Positions 11,596 through 24,227 of a DNA stretch of 64,000 nt are shown here, one piece after another (the stretch's first letter is position 1; every line of letters starts with the position of its first letter). The notes beneath the pieces were generated by a model. That model did not search any database. It was not told where the DNA came from and saw nothing but the letters and a program-made list of their open reading frames with translations. Made by a program: the position numbers and the translations under genes. Location of the stretch: positions 755,234 through 819,233 of the forward strand of contig NW_020653397.1 of assembly GCF_003589595.1 (NCBI RefSeq), written 5' to 3'. This stretch comes from Hyposmocoma kahamanoa (lineage: Eukaryota; Arthropoda; Insecta; Lepidoptera; Cosmopterigidae).

Positions 11596-14500
11596 CTAAT
11601 TCTTCTTAGACTTGGTTTCGTTGCGGTTGTGTTTGAAGAATAAACGTGGCTTGTTCTTCACGGATTTCTTTAGTTGAGATAAGGAAATCATATCCTGGGA
11701 AAAATACAAATGAATTTAGACTGATACTAATTCAGATAAAGAAAGCTAGCACCATAAAAAAACAAACCTCATCCTTTTTGGGCTGGGAATGGTGTTTAGA
11801 GCTTAGTCCACCGTGCAGTATTGGTACACCTGCACGACGTTTCTTCAGCGAAGCCAACGGTACTGGCGTAAGGCGTTCACCACGTGACAACGCTTCAAAT
11901 CGTCGGTTTACTTCTGCAGCCTGAAATAACATAGTTGTAATTCTAATTCTAAAAATCTGAACAAACACACACACACACACTGTGTGTATGAGAGACTTAA
12001 AATATTGGCAAAGACTAGTAACGCAAGTTACAGCAAAATGTAAGCCGAAAACTACCATGAGCAAAGTCGTATGAAGAAATTTTGATGTCCAAAGGGATAC
12101 AATAAAATGAAATTTACATCAAGAGTGCTGTCTCCATCCATACTGCCGTCGCTGAGGAAATTGAAGATACTGTCGTTTTTGAGATCCGCGCGTGGTGTCG
12201 GAAAATGAGGCTCCTTCATTTGTGCAGGGTTACGCTGTATATGTAAGATAGTTAATATTATAAAACGTAATGATATATTATGATTAGGTACATACATATC
12301 TTAAGGAAATATTCATGTTACTGTACTACCTTCTTGTTAGAAGGAGTCAACATAACAGCATTATCGTCTAATTCAGGTTGAATTGCTGGAGGTCGAATCA
12401 ACGATCCAGTAAGTTCCTTCTGAATGTTGTCAATTTTCTTCTGCATGTCTTTGATCTTGTCTTGCAGGCGTGCCTGTAAACGTTAACGTGGTTCACGGTA
12501 ACTTTGTATTTGGTTTTATAGTTTCGTCTTTCGCTATGTTGTTTATATACTACAAACGATTAAATACAATAAAGCAATAGTCCACCTTGTCGCTTCTCAG
12601 TTCCATAATAATATTCATTTGTTTCGAAAGGTCGTCATCCTTGCTCTAGAATAAAAATTGATATTAATAAAAGAATCTCGAGGATATCGGCACATTTAGA
12701 ATATCTATAGCTAACTTACTCTAACCACAACTTCTAATTTTTCAATCTGTTGTATCATTTTTTGCTCTTTTCCCATAGTTGCCTGTCTCTCCATGGCAAT
12801 GTCACTTTTGGTGCTCTGCAGAGTAATTTCTAACTTAGCTCGAGCATCCACAGCGGTCTTTACTTCAGTCATCAGATGTGAAATTGTAGATGCTTTGGAG
12901 TCAAGTTCTTGATTTTTGGTTTCGATGATTGTTGCCAGTTCCGTGATCTTAGCATCCGCTGCATCTCTAATTAAAGCATTTATTTGCCACGCAAATACAT
13001 AGGGTCAAAATACAGTTAAAACTAAAAAACTAAAATTAAGAAAAGAATTTGGTTATACTGTATAATCAAATTATGTTTAGTGCACAACAGAGGAACAAGA
13101 ACACTGATCTCAGTATTTGCTGTGCAGACTTAGTTGGCACGGCACTAGTTTTCGTCTAGAACCTACCATGACAGGAGCTATAATTTCGTGGTTGTGTGCC
13201 GAATTATTGAACAAAATAAACGCGTACATTATCTGTGGTGAATTCAGCCAAACTGAACTACCCTGCTTTAATCTTCCTTCGATATCAATGAAACTTCCTT
13301 TAATCTGAAGTGGACTGTATATTCAAATAAATGTCAATCTGACTTACAAAACAAGAAATTGTAACAAGTGCTTCCCAGAGTGATTACAAAAAGTGAATAC
13401 AAAAGTGATTGATTACAAACTAAAATTTGCTTAGGTATATTTATACCGGCACGATGTCTCCCACATCGTACCGGTCCTATCAATGGGTCGCTACGCCGCT
13501 CGGCCAATCAGAGCTCTTGAATTAATCATTCACCTCTGGACTCTAGCTCTGACCGGCCAGGCGCGTATGGCCGTCCGTAACATTATCTATGAAGAAGGGG
13601 AAAGGAAAAAAATAACAATAATACTTGGTACTTGGTGTAACGGGCTAGTGTCCGCAACTCGACGTCAAGGCGCCTATTTTGCGTGTGGATAATAATAATA
13701 ATTACTTGTTTAACATAGACATTCAAGAGGGTTCATTTTGACATAGTCTAATGTAGTAAATATATTATAATTAATGGATAGTTCTATCGTGAAATTTTTT
13801 AATATTTACCTTGAAGCTTTTAAAGCATCTTCCATATCTTCAATTTGTTTTGCAAGTTCTCCATCAGCGATTGTTAGCTCCTGAATTCTTAGACTTAGAG
13901 ATTTCACCTCATTTGCGGCTTTGTTTAAATCAGCTACTTTTCCACCGTTTTCTTTTTCCATAATTGATATTTTGGATAGCAATTCCTGTTTTTCCTTTTC
14001 GGCGTCCGCTAGAAGCTTTATTTTCAACAATAAAAGTTGTATTATTTTACAGCACAGTCAAAACTAAAAACAGTCGTATTTGCATACTTGCCTTTGTTTT
14101 ATGAATTATTTCTTTTTCTAAGTATTTGTTCTGGTCAATTGAAATCCCCAGTTCGGCTTTTAAAAAGTCATTAGCTTTGGTGGCACCCTGAAAAAAATAC
14201 GGAGGTACGTACACTGGGTCTTTGGAATGCTGCACTGCAGTAGATATGAAAACCAAACCTGAATATTAGCTCGAAGTTCCTTCACTATGTTTCCAGTGGT
14301 ATTTTGTTCCTCCTCCAGTGCTGCAATTTTTTCTTGCAATGCATTATTTTGCTCACAAATGCTCCGAGTATAAGTATCTTGATTGTTAAGAGCTGTCTTA
14401 AGAGAGTCGTTACTAGCAGTTGCTTCTTTGAGTCTGCATTAGATACCAAAAATTAAAGCTATATAACTAAAACTTTTACGTGCATGTTTGGTAAACTGAT

Positions 14501-16130
14501 TATTATCTTACTCTTTTTCAACTCGTGACATTTCCGATTTGATTTCAGAAGCTTGAACGTTGAAATCATGAATCAATTGCTCGGTGTCTCTTTGAAGACG
14601 CGCCAAGGCTTCCTCTTTCTAAATTCGAAATAAAACACAATTTTCTTACATCTAATTTTCATTTTTTTTTGTCACAATCAATTAATTTATTTATTTGTCA
14701 GAATAAGGTCAGTACGTACTTATGTTAAATAAATCCAGCTGTTCCTACAATGGTTGGCATGTATTTACATGTACGACCAATTTAGTATTTAATCCTGTCC
14801 ACTGTTTGTACCTAAAAACATAGACGAAAAGTATTTTTCTTACCTTTTCTAGTTCTTGATGGCACTGGTCTAGTTCGCGATTACGGTCAGTATTTGTAGC
14901 TATCAGCTGCTCTTTAGAAGCCAGAGCAGATGCTAGTTCATTTTTTACTGCAACTAACTCAACATCAACACGTTGTTTCTCTGTGGTGAAGTATTGCGCC
15001 AGCTGACTCTGATGGTCTGTTGACATTTTCACTAAAAACCACGAGATATAATATTACACATACGTTTAAGACGGTGCGCAATGAACAAGCTACCTCGACA
15101 TTTCAGCATATCAGATGATCCAGGCTTCAGCGAGTGAAGCAAACGGCTCCTAGTTACCTGCGCCTCACCAGTGCGGCGTCTGATGAACTCCTACGCAACC
15201 CGCATTGTAACCGGCAGCTGTTTCCCGATTTATCTTATTGCAGTGCTTAACGCCTCGCACATTGTAAAATTGAACAGCTAAACTAGTGAACGACTAACAC
15301 ATATATCGAGTTTAATTTGAACATCAAATCCAATCAAAATTTAAGACGGAATCATTAACATAATGTAAGAGAAATGCGTTTTTTTCGTGAGAACTTCAGT
15401 TTATACATAACAACTAAGTGCAAACTTACGTTTATCCTGCAGGTTCTCAATAACCTGGTTGGTTTTCTCCTCTTTCTGTAGATGCTGAGTCTTCATTTCG
15501 CTGACCATTTGTCCCAATTGCTGGTAAGCCTCGCAAAGAGCTGATTGGTCCGCCTTACAGCGAGACAATGTTTCCCGGAGGCGTTCGCTGTATTCTACTA
15601 GTACGTTGCAGATCTCGCGGGTACTGCCTAACCTGGGGTGAAAGACACAAAGTAGCATAACTGAAACATTTTTTCGTGGTTTTTTTAAGTTTAGTAAAAA
15701 TAATAATTAAGTTCCTAAGTACGTATCTGAGTACATGATTGCAAAAATATAATATTCATACTTATTCATAACTTCGGGCCTGTGTCTCAATTCCTCTTGA
15801 TACTGCCCGGAAACTGTTTCATACTGCATCTGTACCTCCAGCATGTTCTGCTGCAGCTTCGCATGGTTGGTCTCCACTTCACGCAACTTTTCTTTTAAAT
15901 CCCAATAAGCGGTGTCTTGGGCCACCTAGCGAACGTATAAAAGTTTAATGGTAATGCACTTGCTTAGTGTATAATGAAATAAGACAGGCAATATAAAAAT
16001 AGAAAATAGTCTCAAATACCTTCAGCTTGATAATTTTTTTATTCTCACGAGAAACCTTTTCCCGGAGCTTTTCAACATCTGCACTCATTCTCTTGCGAGT
16101 GGCCACCTTGTTTATATCGGTAATATCCAT
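11596..16130 (-). CDS. 688-residue coiled-coil protein, 14 exons, possible SYCP1-like transverse-filament protein
   Basis: Exons, right to left: 16020-16130, 15762-15925, 15430-15632, 14844-15031, 14512-14618, 14259-14433, 14088-14187, 13810-14008, 12720-12966, 12586-12645, 12330-12473, 12118-12234, 11768-11920, 11596-11694. All phases agree and sum to 2,067 nt with one stop. Residues ~10 to ~560 are almost continuous heptad coiled coil, with REICNVLVEYSERLRETL near residue 95. The last ~130 residues are basic, with TPSNKK, FPTPRAD and SIFNFLSDG, and the tail ends FFKHNRNETKSKKN. A long rod with a short basic C-terminal tail, and faint similarity to SYCP1 around the ICNVL segment, suggest a synaptonemal-complex filament protein. 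Centrosomal or golgin-like proteins are alternatives. The gene model is firm; the function is a guess. Confidence 0.85.
12967..13809 (-). other. Intron 8 of the coiled-coil gene with an inserted repeat
   Basis: The 843-bp intron contains a GC-rich segment at about 13440-13690 (CATCGTACCGGTCC, GCTCGGCCAATCAGAG, GTGTAACGGGCTAGTG). Its right end recurs at 59150-59185, which marks it as a dispersed repeat. The remaining sequence is AT-rich and unremarkable. Confidence 0.6.
15041..15429 (-). other. Intron 3 of the coiled-coil gene
   Basis: The intron holds a more GC-rich patch near 15085-15240 (CAGCGAGTGAAGC, CGCCTCACCAGTGCGG) that looks unlike the surrounding sequence and is probably an old insertion. 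No reading frame is supported. Confidence 0.45.
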
Positions 16131-17346
16131 TGTGGATCAAATTTTTATGGCTTTAAATTTTATTGCGTACAAGCGTTCGTGTCCTGAAAATGGCGAGAGA
16201 AAGTTTTTGAAAATTATTTAAAACGGCGGGGAAATTTTTTTGTTGCCATTTGAAACGCAAGTAATAAAGAAATATTGTTTTATAAAACGAACGTTATTAA
16301 AACGTAAACAGTTATAAAATAATTTTTTTTTTAGTTTTCACATTAGTATTTTGGTACTTTGAGGTTTCATTGATGTGAGTAACGATCGTTCACAGTCATT
16401 TTCTTTGCAAAATTATAAATATAAATGTTTTGAGTATTATAAAATATGTACAGGGTCAAGAGCACGTCAAGCTTGACACTTAAGATTTAAATTCTTCTGC
16501 CTCTGTGGCCGAACGGTTACCATACCGGACCCCCGGGTCCCCGGGTTCGATTCTCGGGCCGGGAGAAATGTTTGTATGGCCTACATTTATTTCTCTCGTG
16601 AGTTTGGCTGTAATTTGTGGTTGTCTATGTGTGTGTCCATGGCGCCCGCGACACAGGGTTTCCCTAGTGCGGGGCTATGTTGAGTGTGTGCGTAATTATA
16701 AAAAAATTCAACTCTATCCCGCTTACGATAAGAACGGTCCTAAGTACAAAGTGCCAAGCTTGACGTGCTTTTGAATGTACATATTATATTTATCCAAGTC
16801 TGGAAATGGTATATATTGTTTTCTTTTTGTTCATGAACTACTTATGACATAAAACCCTAGAGGATGGAAAAAAAATATATCATAAAACCAATATACACGT
16901 GATGTCAAAAACATTCAAAAGTGTTATAAATATTTTACAATCAGGCAGAGAGTGACAGGCCTGAATATAATGTGCGATGTATGTAAAACATTTATTACGA
17001 CTAATACAAGAAAAACTGTGGTTTACTTCACGATTATTGAAATAAAACAAAACTTAATATTGTTATAAAAATTTAAGTTATCGGTGCACATAACGGTTAT
17101 TAGGTTGTTTGTTATTAATGTATTTTTCATATAGCAACTTTAAAGTCAGCTGTCAACAGTTCCGATATAGTCGATAAAAATAAAAGGTAATTTTATGAAG
17201 AATTGTAATTAATTTGTAAGAAAAATTATTTTTTTTTAGTAAAATTGTTACATAATCCGTAATTACTGTAAGTATTTTGAAGGAACTCTCATTATTCTCA
17301 GCGATGTTATGTAACTGTTGTTTGAGGTTATATTTTTTTATTTAAG
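16131..17346. promoter_or_regulatory. Divergent intergenic region between the coiled-coil gene and ATP synthase CF6
   Basis: The two genes are transcribed away from each other from this 1.2-kb interval, so both promoters should lie here. About 310 bp of it is a SINE enclosed by an inverted repeat (16461-16769). No TATA box stands out on either side. Confidence 0.5.
16461..16769. mobile_element. SINE (family C, 16500-16690) enclosed by a 15-bp inverted repeat
   Basis: AGCACGTCAAGCTTG (16461-16475) and its exact complement (16755-16769) bracket a copy of the family C SINE with A-box TGGCCGAACGGTT and B-box GGTTCGATTCT. Similarity of the arms continues a few bases inward (CACTT). The likely history is a SINE inserted into a short inverted-repeat element. 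Confidence 0.6.
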
Positions 17347-20300
17347 ATGCTCACGAAGTCTCTTTTTGGAGGCCTGAGGGTGGCCAGAGCCCACGTTATC
17401 GTCAGCAGAAACTTGGCGGCGGCCCAGAGTGCTTCCGATCCTATCCAGCAACTTTTTCTTGAAAAACTTAGGGAGTACAAGCAAAAGAGCTCGTAAGTAC
17501 AATGTTTCAATGATTTTGAAGTTATTAGCAGTTTTTTTATCCTACGAAAACTCAATAGTGATGTGAATATAAAATCTTGTAAATATTTGAAGAAAACTTG
17601 CATTTCAAGCTGTAGTCTGCCTTACTGATTTTGTGGTAGTATGCTTCAACAAAATGAAAGAAAAGTCGAAGTCCATGTACATATATATATGAAAGACTCG
17701 TGAGCTCCTCATGCGGGACCAAATTTAGGGTAGTTTCTGTATAATTGGTGCTTCTGCATCAAGCACACCTCGTCGACTTCAACTATGTGTTGATAACTGA
17801 AGCTCAGTTGTCAATGAAATAAGTCCGTAAATCTCCCATAAACGCCTTTAAGCAACATTAATCTCAAGGACACTATTACAATAATTTCCAGCAGGGTCAG
17901 GTTCTGCATAAAGCTGTTGAAATGAATATTAATGTCACCTCAAGTAGCACTTGACACTATATATTACATAATATATGGTAATTTGTAAAATACTAACAAC
18001 TTTGCAGGACTATATGTGTGGAATCCCCACAATAAACTCTATATAGCAATGTTAGAACGAATCCAGAAATAATTTTTGAGGTATTTGTATAGTAAACTCT
18101 ATGGGTACTATCCTTATATGTACCCTACACCCTTTGTTTTGGGCATGGTGTCGTACAGATTGCTTGAGATCAGGTGAAAACTGGCGCTACTAAAATATAT
18201 TTTCAACCTAATAAGAGGATGTATAATTAACCCTCCTCTATTGGCTCAAATTCCTTTTTTTATCCTGCCAATCTCACGCTACGTCCTTCGTCAGCGCAAA
18301 TACCCTCTACTCAATTTTAATTTCACCCGCACAGTGGCACTAATACGGACACCATTCTTCGAAGCATTGGCCGTAATTGAATCGTTAAGCAAAACAAATG
18401 ATATTGCCGTGTTCAGCAACACTGAATCAAAATTTCTAACATCCGCTGGTTACTATTTGGAGGCAGTCACCGCCCAAAGCTCTGTGGTCCAAATTCCGCT
18501 TTCTATCTTTGGCCGGTGATCGACTCAACCTTTTTTTTGTGACTATGACTTACATGTTTAGTTATAAGTACTGTAAATGTTCAGCTGAAGTGGCAGTGGG
18601 CAGGGCATATAGCTAGGAGAACTGATGGCCGTTGGGGTGGAAAGGTTCTTCAATGGCGACCACGCACCGGACGACGCTCAGTGGGTAGGCCCCCCACCAG
18701 GTGGACCGACGATCTGGTAAAGGTCGCGGGAAGCCGATGGATACGGGCAGCACAGGACCGATCATTGGGGGAGACCTATGCCCAGCAGTGGGCGTCGTAT
18801 GGCTGAATGATGATGATGACTTTCATACAAGAATAGAAATATTCAAATAGATGGCTCTAAATGTTGATAAGTCTGTGCAATATCAGAAGAAAGCACAAGC
18901 GTAAATACCAGTCCAGTGCAAAACACAGGAGAGGTGGTGTGGGGTGGGGGTCGTCAGTGGGGCCTCTTGCTTGCATGTTAGAACTTACTACCTTACTACC
19001 AAACACAGGTCTAAAAATTATGAGATAGTACAACAAAAACTTCAAAGTTTATTTTGGTAAACTTATTTTGTTTTGTAAAAAGTTTTGGTACAAAAGTTGT
19101 TGCTTACAAGTAATATGGTGTGGCAGTCCAGCATAGTAACCATTCGGCCACGTAAACAGGAAAAGATACAACGCCTGTGAGAGTAGAAGCAAATCTCGTT
19201 TATTTCCATACTACCTTCAACTGTCATACATAAACTATTTGTCAAAGTAAATACCAATCTAAATTTTAGAGGATGGAAAATAAACTAAATACACAACAAT
19301 AGGAAAATGCAATACACTAAATTAATCAAAGTCCAAGCACTAAATAATTCAAAAAGTGATCCATTACTAAATTTCATGTCAAATACTACACAAAGCTCAA
19401 CTCTGGATTCTTTTATGGCACTCAAAAGTTTTTACACAAATTTAAGAACTTCATGCTATAACAAACTCTATGAATTAAATTTAAAAACATGTATAAAAAC
19501 AGATTTAAAACCAACCAATCTAACTGCAACCAAGATGAAGGTCATATTGAATATTTATTGAAGCATTAAGTATACGGACAACTCATGTTTGACCAAAAAA
19601 TTTACTGTCAAATTTGTATTCACAAAAAAATCCTAATGGTTTTTAAGACAGTTCTCCTGTATCACCTACGGCTTCTATTTCCCCATACTGTCTTAGTTAA
19701 AAAAATGACACTGTACATTAAATGTATGCTAGTCTTTACGGTATGTATTTTACAGCTCGTTGTTGCCTGAATGAATAATTAAATAAATAAACTTTCTCTG
19801 CTTAGTGCAAGCTTAACAAATTGTCTGTAAATGTGAAAAAGGTTCACATGAAAACAAACAAGGTTCATTAGAAAACAAACTGTAGCCGTAATTGCTTCAT
19901 ATATTTACAGTAGAGATGCCACGAATAGTGATTAGGCCGAATACCGAATATTCTGCCCTGCTCGCGGCCGAGGCGCCGACTATTCGGCTCCCAAAAGTTC
20001 GGCGTAAGATCTGTGCATTTCACGCGCGACCTGTTACGACCTGTCTCATTGACCTGCATGAGGGATGGGGTGTTTTTGTTAAAAAATGATAAATCGATAG
20101 AATCAATACATGACTGTTTCTGGACCTGTTTTGAAGAAGTCGCTATAGATAATATGCAAGATTTTTATTGAAAATTGTTTGCCTAGTTCGGACGGCAGGA
20201 CCTTACAAGTGGCTCAGTAAACGCAATCAATCATTCAGTCATTGCCATTTATCTAACGTCTCCTGCCAGGAGTGTTTATACTGAGAGGCTATTTGCAGAA

Positions 20301-22252
20301 GCAGGAATTGTTTATGAAGAAAAGCGCAAACGTTTGTTACCAACCAATGCTAAAAAAATTGTTTTCATTCATCACAACCTGCCACTGATTGATTTTAAGT
20401 ATTATAGCAATAATTTGGGATTAAAACACATGATACATTTTGAATAATATGTACTTTTTTTCATTATTTGATATTAAAAAAGTGGCCGCATAGGCCTAAT
20501 ACCGAGTAGCCGAATATTTGTGGCATCTCTAATTTACAGTCCTATGGTGGGGCAATGCCGGGGTCTAAAGTCTTCTCAGACTATACTAGTTGATCGTAAG
20601 CCCGATAGTAACGCATGTCTGTATTAGTTTACTAAAGTCAATCGAACAGTCATTATGATCAAATTGAGTACAGTATACTCGTACATTATACACCTGTACT
20701 GGTCTTCAGTGCCTTGCTACAGAAGGAGACCTGTGTACACTGTGCAGGTATACAATCAAACACGATGAAATGTGTTCAAAGATAGTGATGCCAAGACTCA
20801 ATTCTGAAACATCCTGTTCTGAGAACGATGTCTGATATTAAGCATTACAAACAAAATTTCAAAAATCTTGTTTATTAATACCAGGCTTTAAGACGCAGAC
20901 TCGAGTCTTGACAGATTGAAGAATTTTCCTAAAAGTGTTCGATCTTTGTATTAATGATTATAACAAACTAGTGGAATAATTTTAAAAAAAGAATATCATG
21001 TTACAAAAACATTGTCATATTCAATAAACATCATATTAAAACAATGAGTTACCAAGAGTAAGAGTTACCAACTAGGGAAGACTCATAGCGGTACAGTCTC
21101 ACTTCAAAGGACTAAAAAAGAAAGAGTTTCGTTCAAGGGTCCACTGATTGGTCAAAAATTTGGTTGTGCTGTATACATTGTGTGGTTTATATTCAACACC
21201 AAATACTGTATAGAGGCTCAGGTAATGGTTAGCAGTAGATTCCGAATGCTGGCTAGGATCCTCACTAGAAACTGCACGAAGTGTACACAACTGTCTCCTG
21301 GGAAAGCATATGCCACAGCTAGAGGAATTCATGATAATCAAAGCTAAGAGAATCCTATATATAACTTGAGACGGTTGGATTTATGTGGCGTGTTGCCTCC
21401 AGCACAAATGTAGAAAGTGGTACTGGAATATGGCACGTATTGTTTGCTGGTTCCTGAACTTGAGTCCCTGACCCCGGCTGATTAATATTGTGCCATTACC
21501 GAGGAAAGCCGCCTCCATTTATAAATTCGAAATATAAGAGTGGCAAGACTCTGAAAAAAACCAGATAATTTATAATAATGATATATACTAAATTAATCCT
21601 TTTATTTTCGGGAGGTATGATCCGCCATTTTTGTTTATGATACTAAGTAAGGGAACGAACAATTGGTGAGCCTGGTGGTGAGCGACACGCCTGTTCATAG
21701 CAGTTGCACTGCCACTCAAAGCTTTAGATCGCAAAGATCTGAGGTGCACTGCCACTGCGTCATCACCCTGAGACATAAGTAGACAAGACCCGTGTATCTG
21801 AAATTTTACTAGCACCAATGCTGATATTACTGCTTGGTGGCAGAAACAGGTAAGGTGGCAATACTTCCCTGGACAAACTATTTCTCAAGGAGCTTTACTG
21901 TATCTAAATCTCACACTTACTCATTAATATTTTAATATCAACGCTTGCGTTCCAGTGAGACAGACAGAGCGCATGGATCTCCACTTAACACATCTCCCTT
22001 GCTCATCCATTATAATATTTTAAAATGTGAGTCATATGTAAGTTCAAATTGTTATTTTTATTGTTCTACAGTGGTGGCAAACTAGTAGATCCAACCCCCG
22101 AAATCGAAAAGGAACTCAAAACGGAATTGGAAAAACTGGAAAAGCACTATGGAGGTGGTTCCGGAGTGGACATGACACAGTTCCCCACATTCAAGTTCGA
22201 GGAACCTAAGCTGGATCCCATCGACGAACCCCAGGCTGCTGCTAAGAAGTGA
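17347..22252 (+). CDS. ATPsynCF6: ATP synthase-coupling factor 6, mitochondrial (2 exons)
   Basis: Subunit F6 is part of the peripheral stalk of mitochondrial F1Fo ATP synthase and helps hold F1 to Fo. Exons 17347-17492 and 22072-22252 join in phase at TC|GTAAGT and TTCTACAG|T to encode 108 residues, the usual length. Residues 1-27 are basic and free of acidic residues, as expected of a mitochondrial presequence. The family motif DPIQQLFLEKLREYK is at 31-45, the acidic/basic helix EIEKELKTELEKLEKHYG at 59-76, and the conserved FPTFKFEEPK at 86-95. The ATG follows an AT-rich 5' sequence and is the only in-frame start. An AATAAA lies at 22298-22303. The 4.6-kb intron is full of transposon debris. 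Identification is secure. Confidence 0.95.
17985..18530 (+). pseudogene. LINE reverse transcriptase C-terminal fragment
   Basis: With frame changes the plus strand reads WNPHNKLYIAMLERIQ, then YYPYMYPTPFVLGMVSYRLLEIR, then KLALLKYIFNLIRG. This is the thumb/C-terminal region typical of non-LTR retrotransposon polymerases in insects. The open stretch 18241-18519 continues the same element. No catalytic motif is present. Confidence 0.6.
18590..18815 (+). mobile_element. LINE 3' end with ATG-repeat tail (RTE-like)
   Basis: The frame carries LKWQWAGHIARR, GRRSVGRPPTRWTDDLVKVAG, and ETYAQQWASYG followed by a stop, then GATGATGATG. This is the C-terminus common to 5'-truncated insect LINE copies that end in a trinucleotide repeat. 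It is a dead-on-arrival insertion. Confidence 0.7.
19911..20531 (+). mobile_element. Non-autonomous hAT element with transposase remnant
   Basis: The termini TAGAGATGCCACGAATA and its near-perfect inverse (19911 and 20531 ends) are flanked by the perfect 8-bp duplication ATTTACAG (19903-19910, 20532-20539). Near 20260-20395 the plus strand encodes ERLFAEAGIVYEEKRKRLLP followed by AKKIVFIHHNL, the C-terminal dimerisation region of hAT transposases. The rest of the transposase is gone. At 621 bp it is an internal-deletion derivative sitting in the CF6 intron. Confidence 0.88.
21610..21900 (-). repeat. Family B dispersed repeat, reverse copy
   Basis: It shows the reverse of the CTGTTATGGACAGGCGTG block, the GGTGCTGGTGAAATT-type core and the head ending in AAGGAGCTTTACTG. 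It is in the CF6 intron. Confidence 0.65.
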
Positions 22253-22297
22253 ACTGTTAGGTCATAATGACTCTGTGAGCATCTGTATGAAGTAAAT

Positions 22298-22303
22298 AAT
22301 AAA
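22298..22303 (+). terminator. Poly(A) signal of ATP synthase CF6
   Basis: AATAAA occurs 46 nt after the TGA stop (22250-22252), in an AT-rich 3' UTR. Confidence 0.75.
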
Positions 22304-22309
22304 TTATTG

Positions 22310-24200
22310 TTAGTACCACCCAGTACGTCTTTCATTGTTTATTTATTTATTTTATTTATTTATACATTTTACTTAAATATGAATAATCCAATGCCATTTA
22401 CGAATTTCCACCAACATGAAACAATATAGGGATAGTCGTCATATTGGACACCCCTCTCGTCGCGGCGTATTTGTTTTATGATAGGAAGTGACGAATGGGC
22501 GGAACGAATGGGTAAGCGACCCGCCTGGCCAGCGTTTCCATTATGTCGTCACGTTTTATTTATCATTAGACGACTGTCGCGTCTAGACTGTTGACTTAGG
22601 CTCAACTCACACTGGCACAGAGTCGAAGCGTCGCGACGCGTCATGTTTTTCGCCTATAGCATAGTCATCTCTATTTTCCCATTATTAAGTTACAAATTTG
22701 TGTTATGCAAATATGGAATCGCGCGTCGACACGCGTCTTCGCTGCTATCTATAAAAAAATGTTGATGATATACGTAATCGTTTGAAGGTTTTATAGGTAA
22801 AAAATTAATTTGGCTATGCTAAGGCCTTATTAAATACTTCATGAACACTGAACATAACGACTACCAAAGCGCAGTGAGCGAAGCTTTCTTGACATCCACA
22901 AAAGATACATATTTTTGGAAACGCCTGTGAAAACTAAAAAGCAATTTTACTAAAAGATTAATTAAATGTTTAACTTTTCTAATGTAGACTCGTATAACAT
23001 TTTCTCTTTGTAGATAGTAGATACTTGTTTTTTTTATGTTGAATTTTTAGCAAAATCAAAAAATGTGTCACTTATTCATAATAAAATAAAGGATAAGGTT
23101 TTACCATTGACTTACAATTATATGGACGTCGGGTCCGCGCTAAAAAGTGTCCGCACTTGTAAGGCGCTAAAATCGTATACAGAGCGTGACACTCCGCTTT
23201 AGTCTTCATTTGTTCTACGGACAGCGCGATACTGCGATGACATAACAATTTAAATTTCGAATAGGTTGACTTGGGACATTTTTTTCGTGGTTTTTGTATT
23301 AGACCCGTCGTCCATTTATTTGTAAGTCAATGGGTTTTACTTACTATTTTTTGTAAACATAACTACTGATTAAAAAAAGAGGAAAGTTGAAAATTTAATT
23401 CAATATGTAAAAGTTATAGAATATAAGTGTGTTTTAGTAGATAGACAGTAAAGAAGCTCCATGTCAAGTAATTATCTACATAAAAAAATTATGTACTATT
23501 ACCATTACCTATTATCATAGAAAACTGATTACTCCTTAATAGGTACATAATACATGATTGCTATTCCCAAATCCACGTCGTGATAACTGTTGAGATTGCC
23601 ATTGTAAGTCGATTGCATAGCAGCAATGGATATTGTAAGGAGTCGAAAATAAGATGAAAATATTCTTGTAGGAAAACTTGGTAGAAGATTGTGATTCGAA
23701 TGAACTCGTTTATACCTTACGATTTATTTATTTAATGGTTTTTTTTTGTGGGTGAGTGTTTATTGATGTAGTAGATAACCATTATGATTTTATACACCTC
23801 ACTCTGCGCTGGTATTATAGATTGCTGCGCAATAAGAATATTTGCCGCGTTTGGCGCAGGATGGTAATTTTAGTGTAGGTAAAGCTTCGAAACCTGAAAT
23901 TACTTGCGGAGATATTTCAAGACTGTCATATAAGTCTATATTTAGGCCATAAAATGAGAAACTACTGTGTTTTAAGTCTTGCAGTGACAAGAAAGAAGAC
24001 GTCAATAGTCACGATGCTATTCCAAGATGAAAGAGAAAAGGTAAAAGCAACTTTTAAATATTTAATCTTTTTCTTGTATTAAAATACTTGATTCCAATCG
24101 TAACGGTATCGTAATGTATAAAGCGACTATGCCGACTATATGCATCCTGCCTACCAACGCCCGGCGCGTCAGTGGGTACCGTGTCGTTTCACACGCGTGT
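22310..24200. other. Intergenic stretch downstream of CF6
   Basis: A more GC-rich patch at about 22440-22780 (TCGCGACGCGTC, GCGCGTCGACACGCG) may be an unassigned inverted-repeat element. A family A MITE is at 23105-23332. Nothing else is supported. Confidence 0.5.
23105..23332 (-). mobile_element. MITE, family A, short form, reverse orientation, 8-bp duplication
   Basis: The inverted termini are those of the copy at 1163. The flanks carry the perfect duplication GGTTTTAC (23097-23104 and 23333-23340). Its length, 228 bp, equals that of the copy at 1163. Confidence 0.88.
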
Positions 24201-24227
24201 CGTGTTCTATTCGCTTCAATTTCCTCC

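Larger units (their letters stand above)
17493..22071 (+). other. Intron of ATP synthase CF6, transposon-rich
   Basis: The 4.6-kb intron contains LINE reverse-transcriptase debris (17985-18530), an RTE-like LINE 3' end (18590-18815), a hAT-derived element (19911-20531), a tail fragment of the family D SINE (20930-21000) and a reverse family B repeat (21610-21900). No extra coding exon is needed for the 108-residue product. Confidence 0.8.

Noticed and set aside
14088..14091. GC-type donor (AAG|GCAAGT) for the coiled-coil gene
   Set aside because: The GT donor four bases on (GCAA|GTATGC) joined to CTAG|CGG keeps frame with a canonical pair and avoids a poor AAG acceptor.
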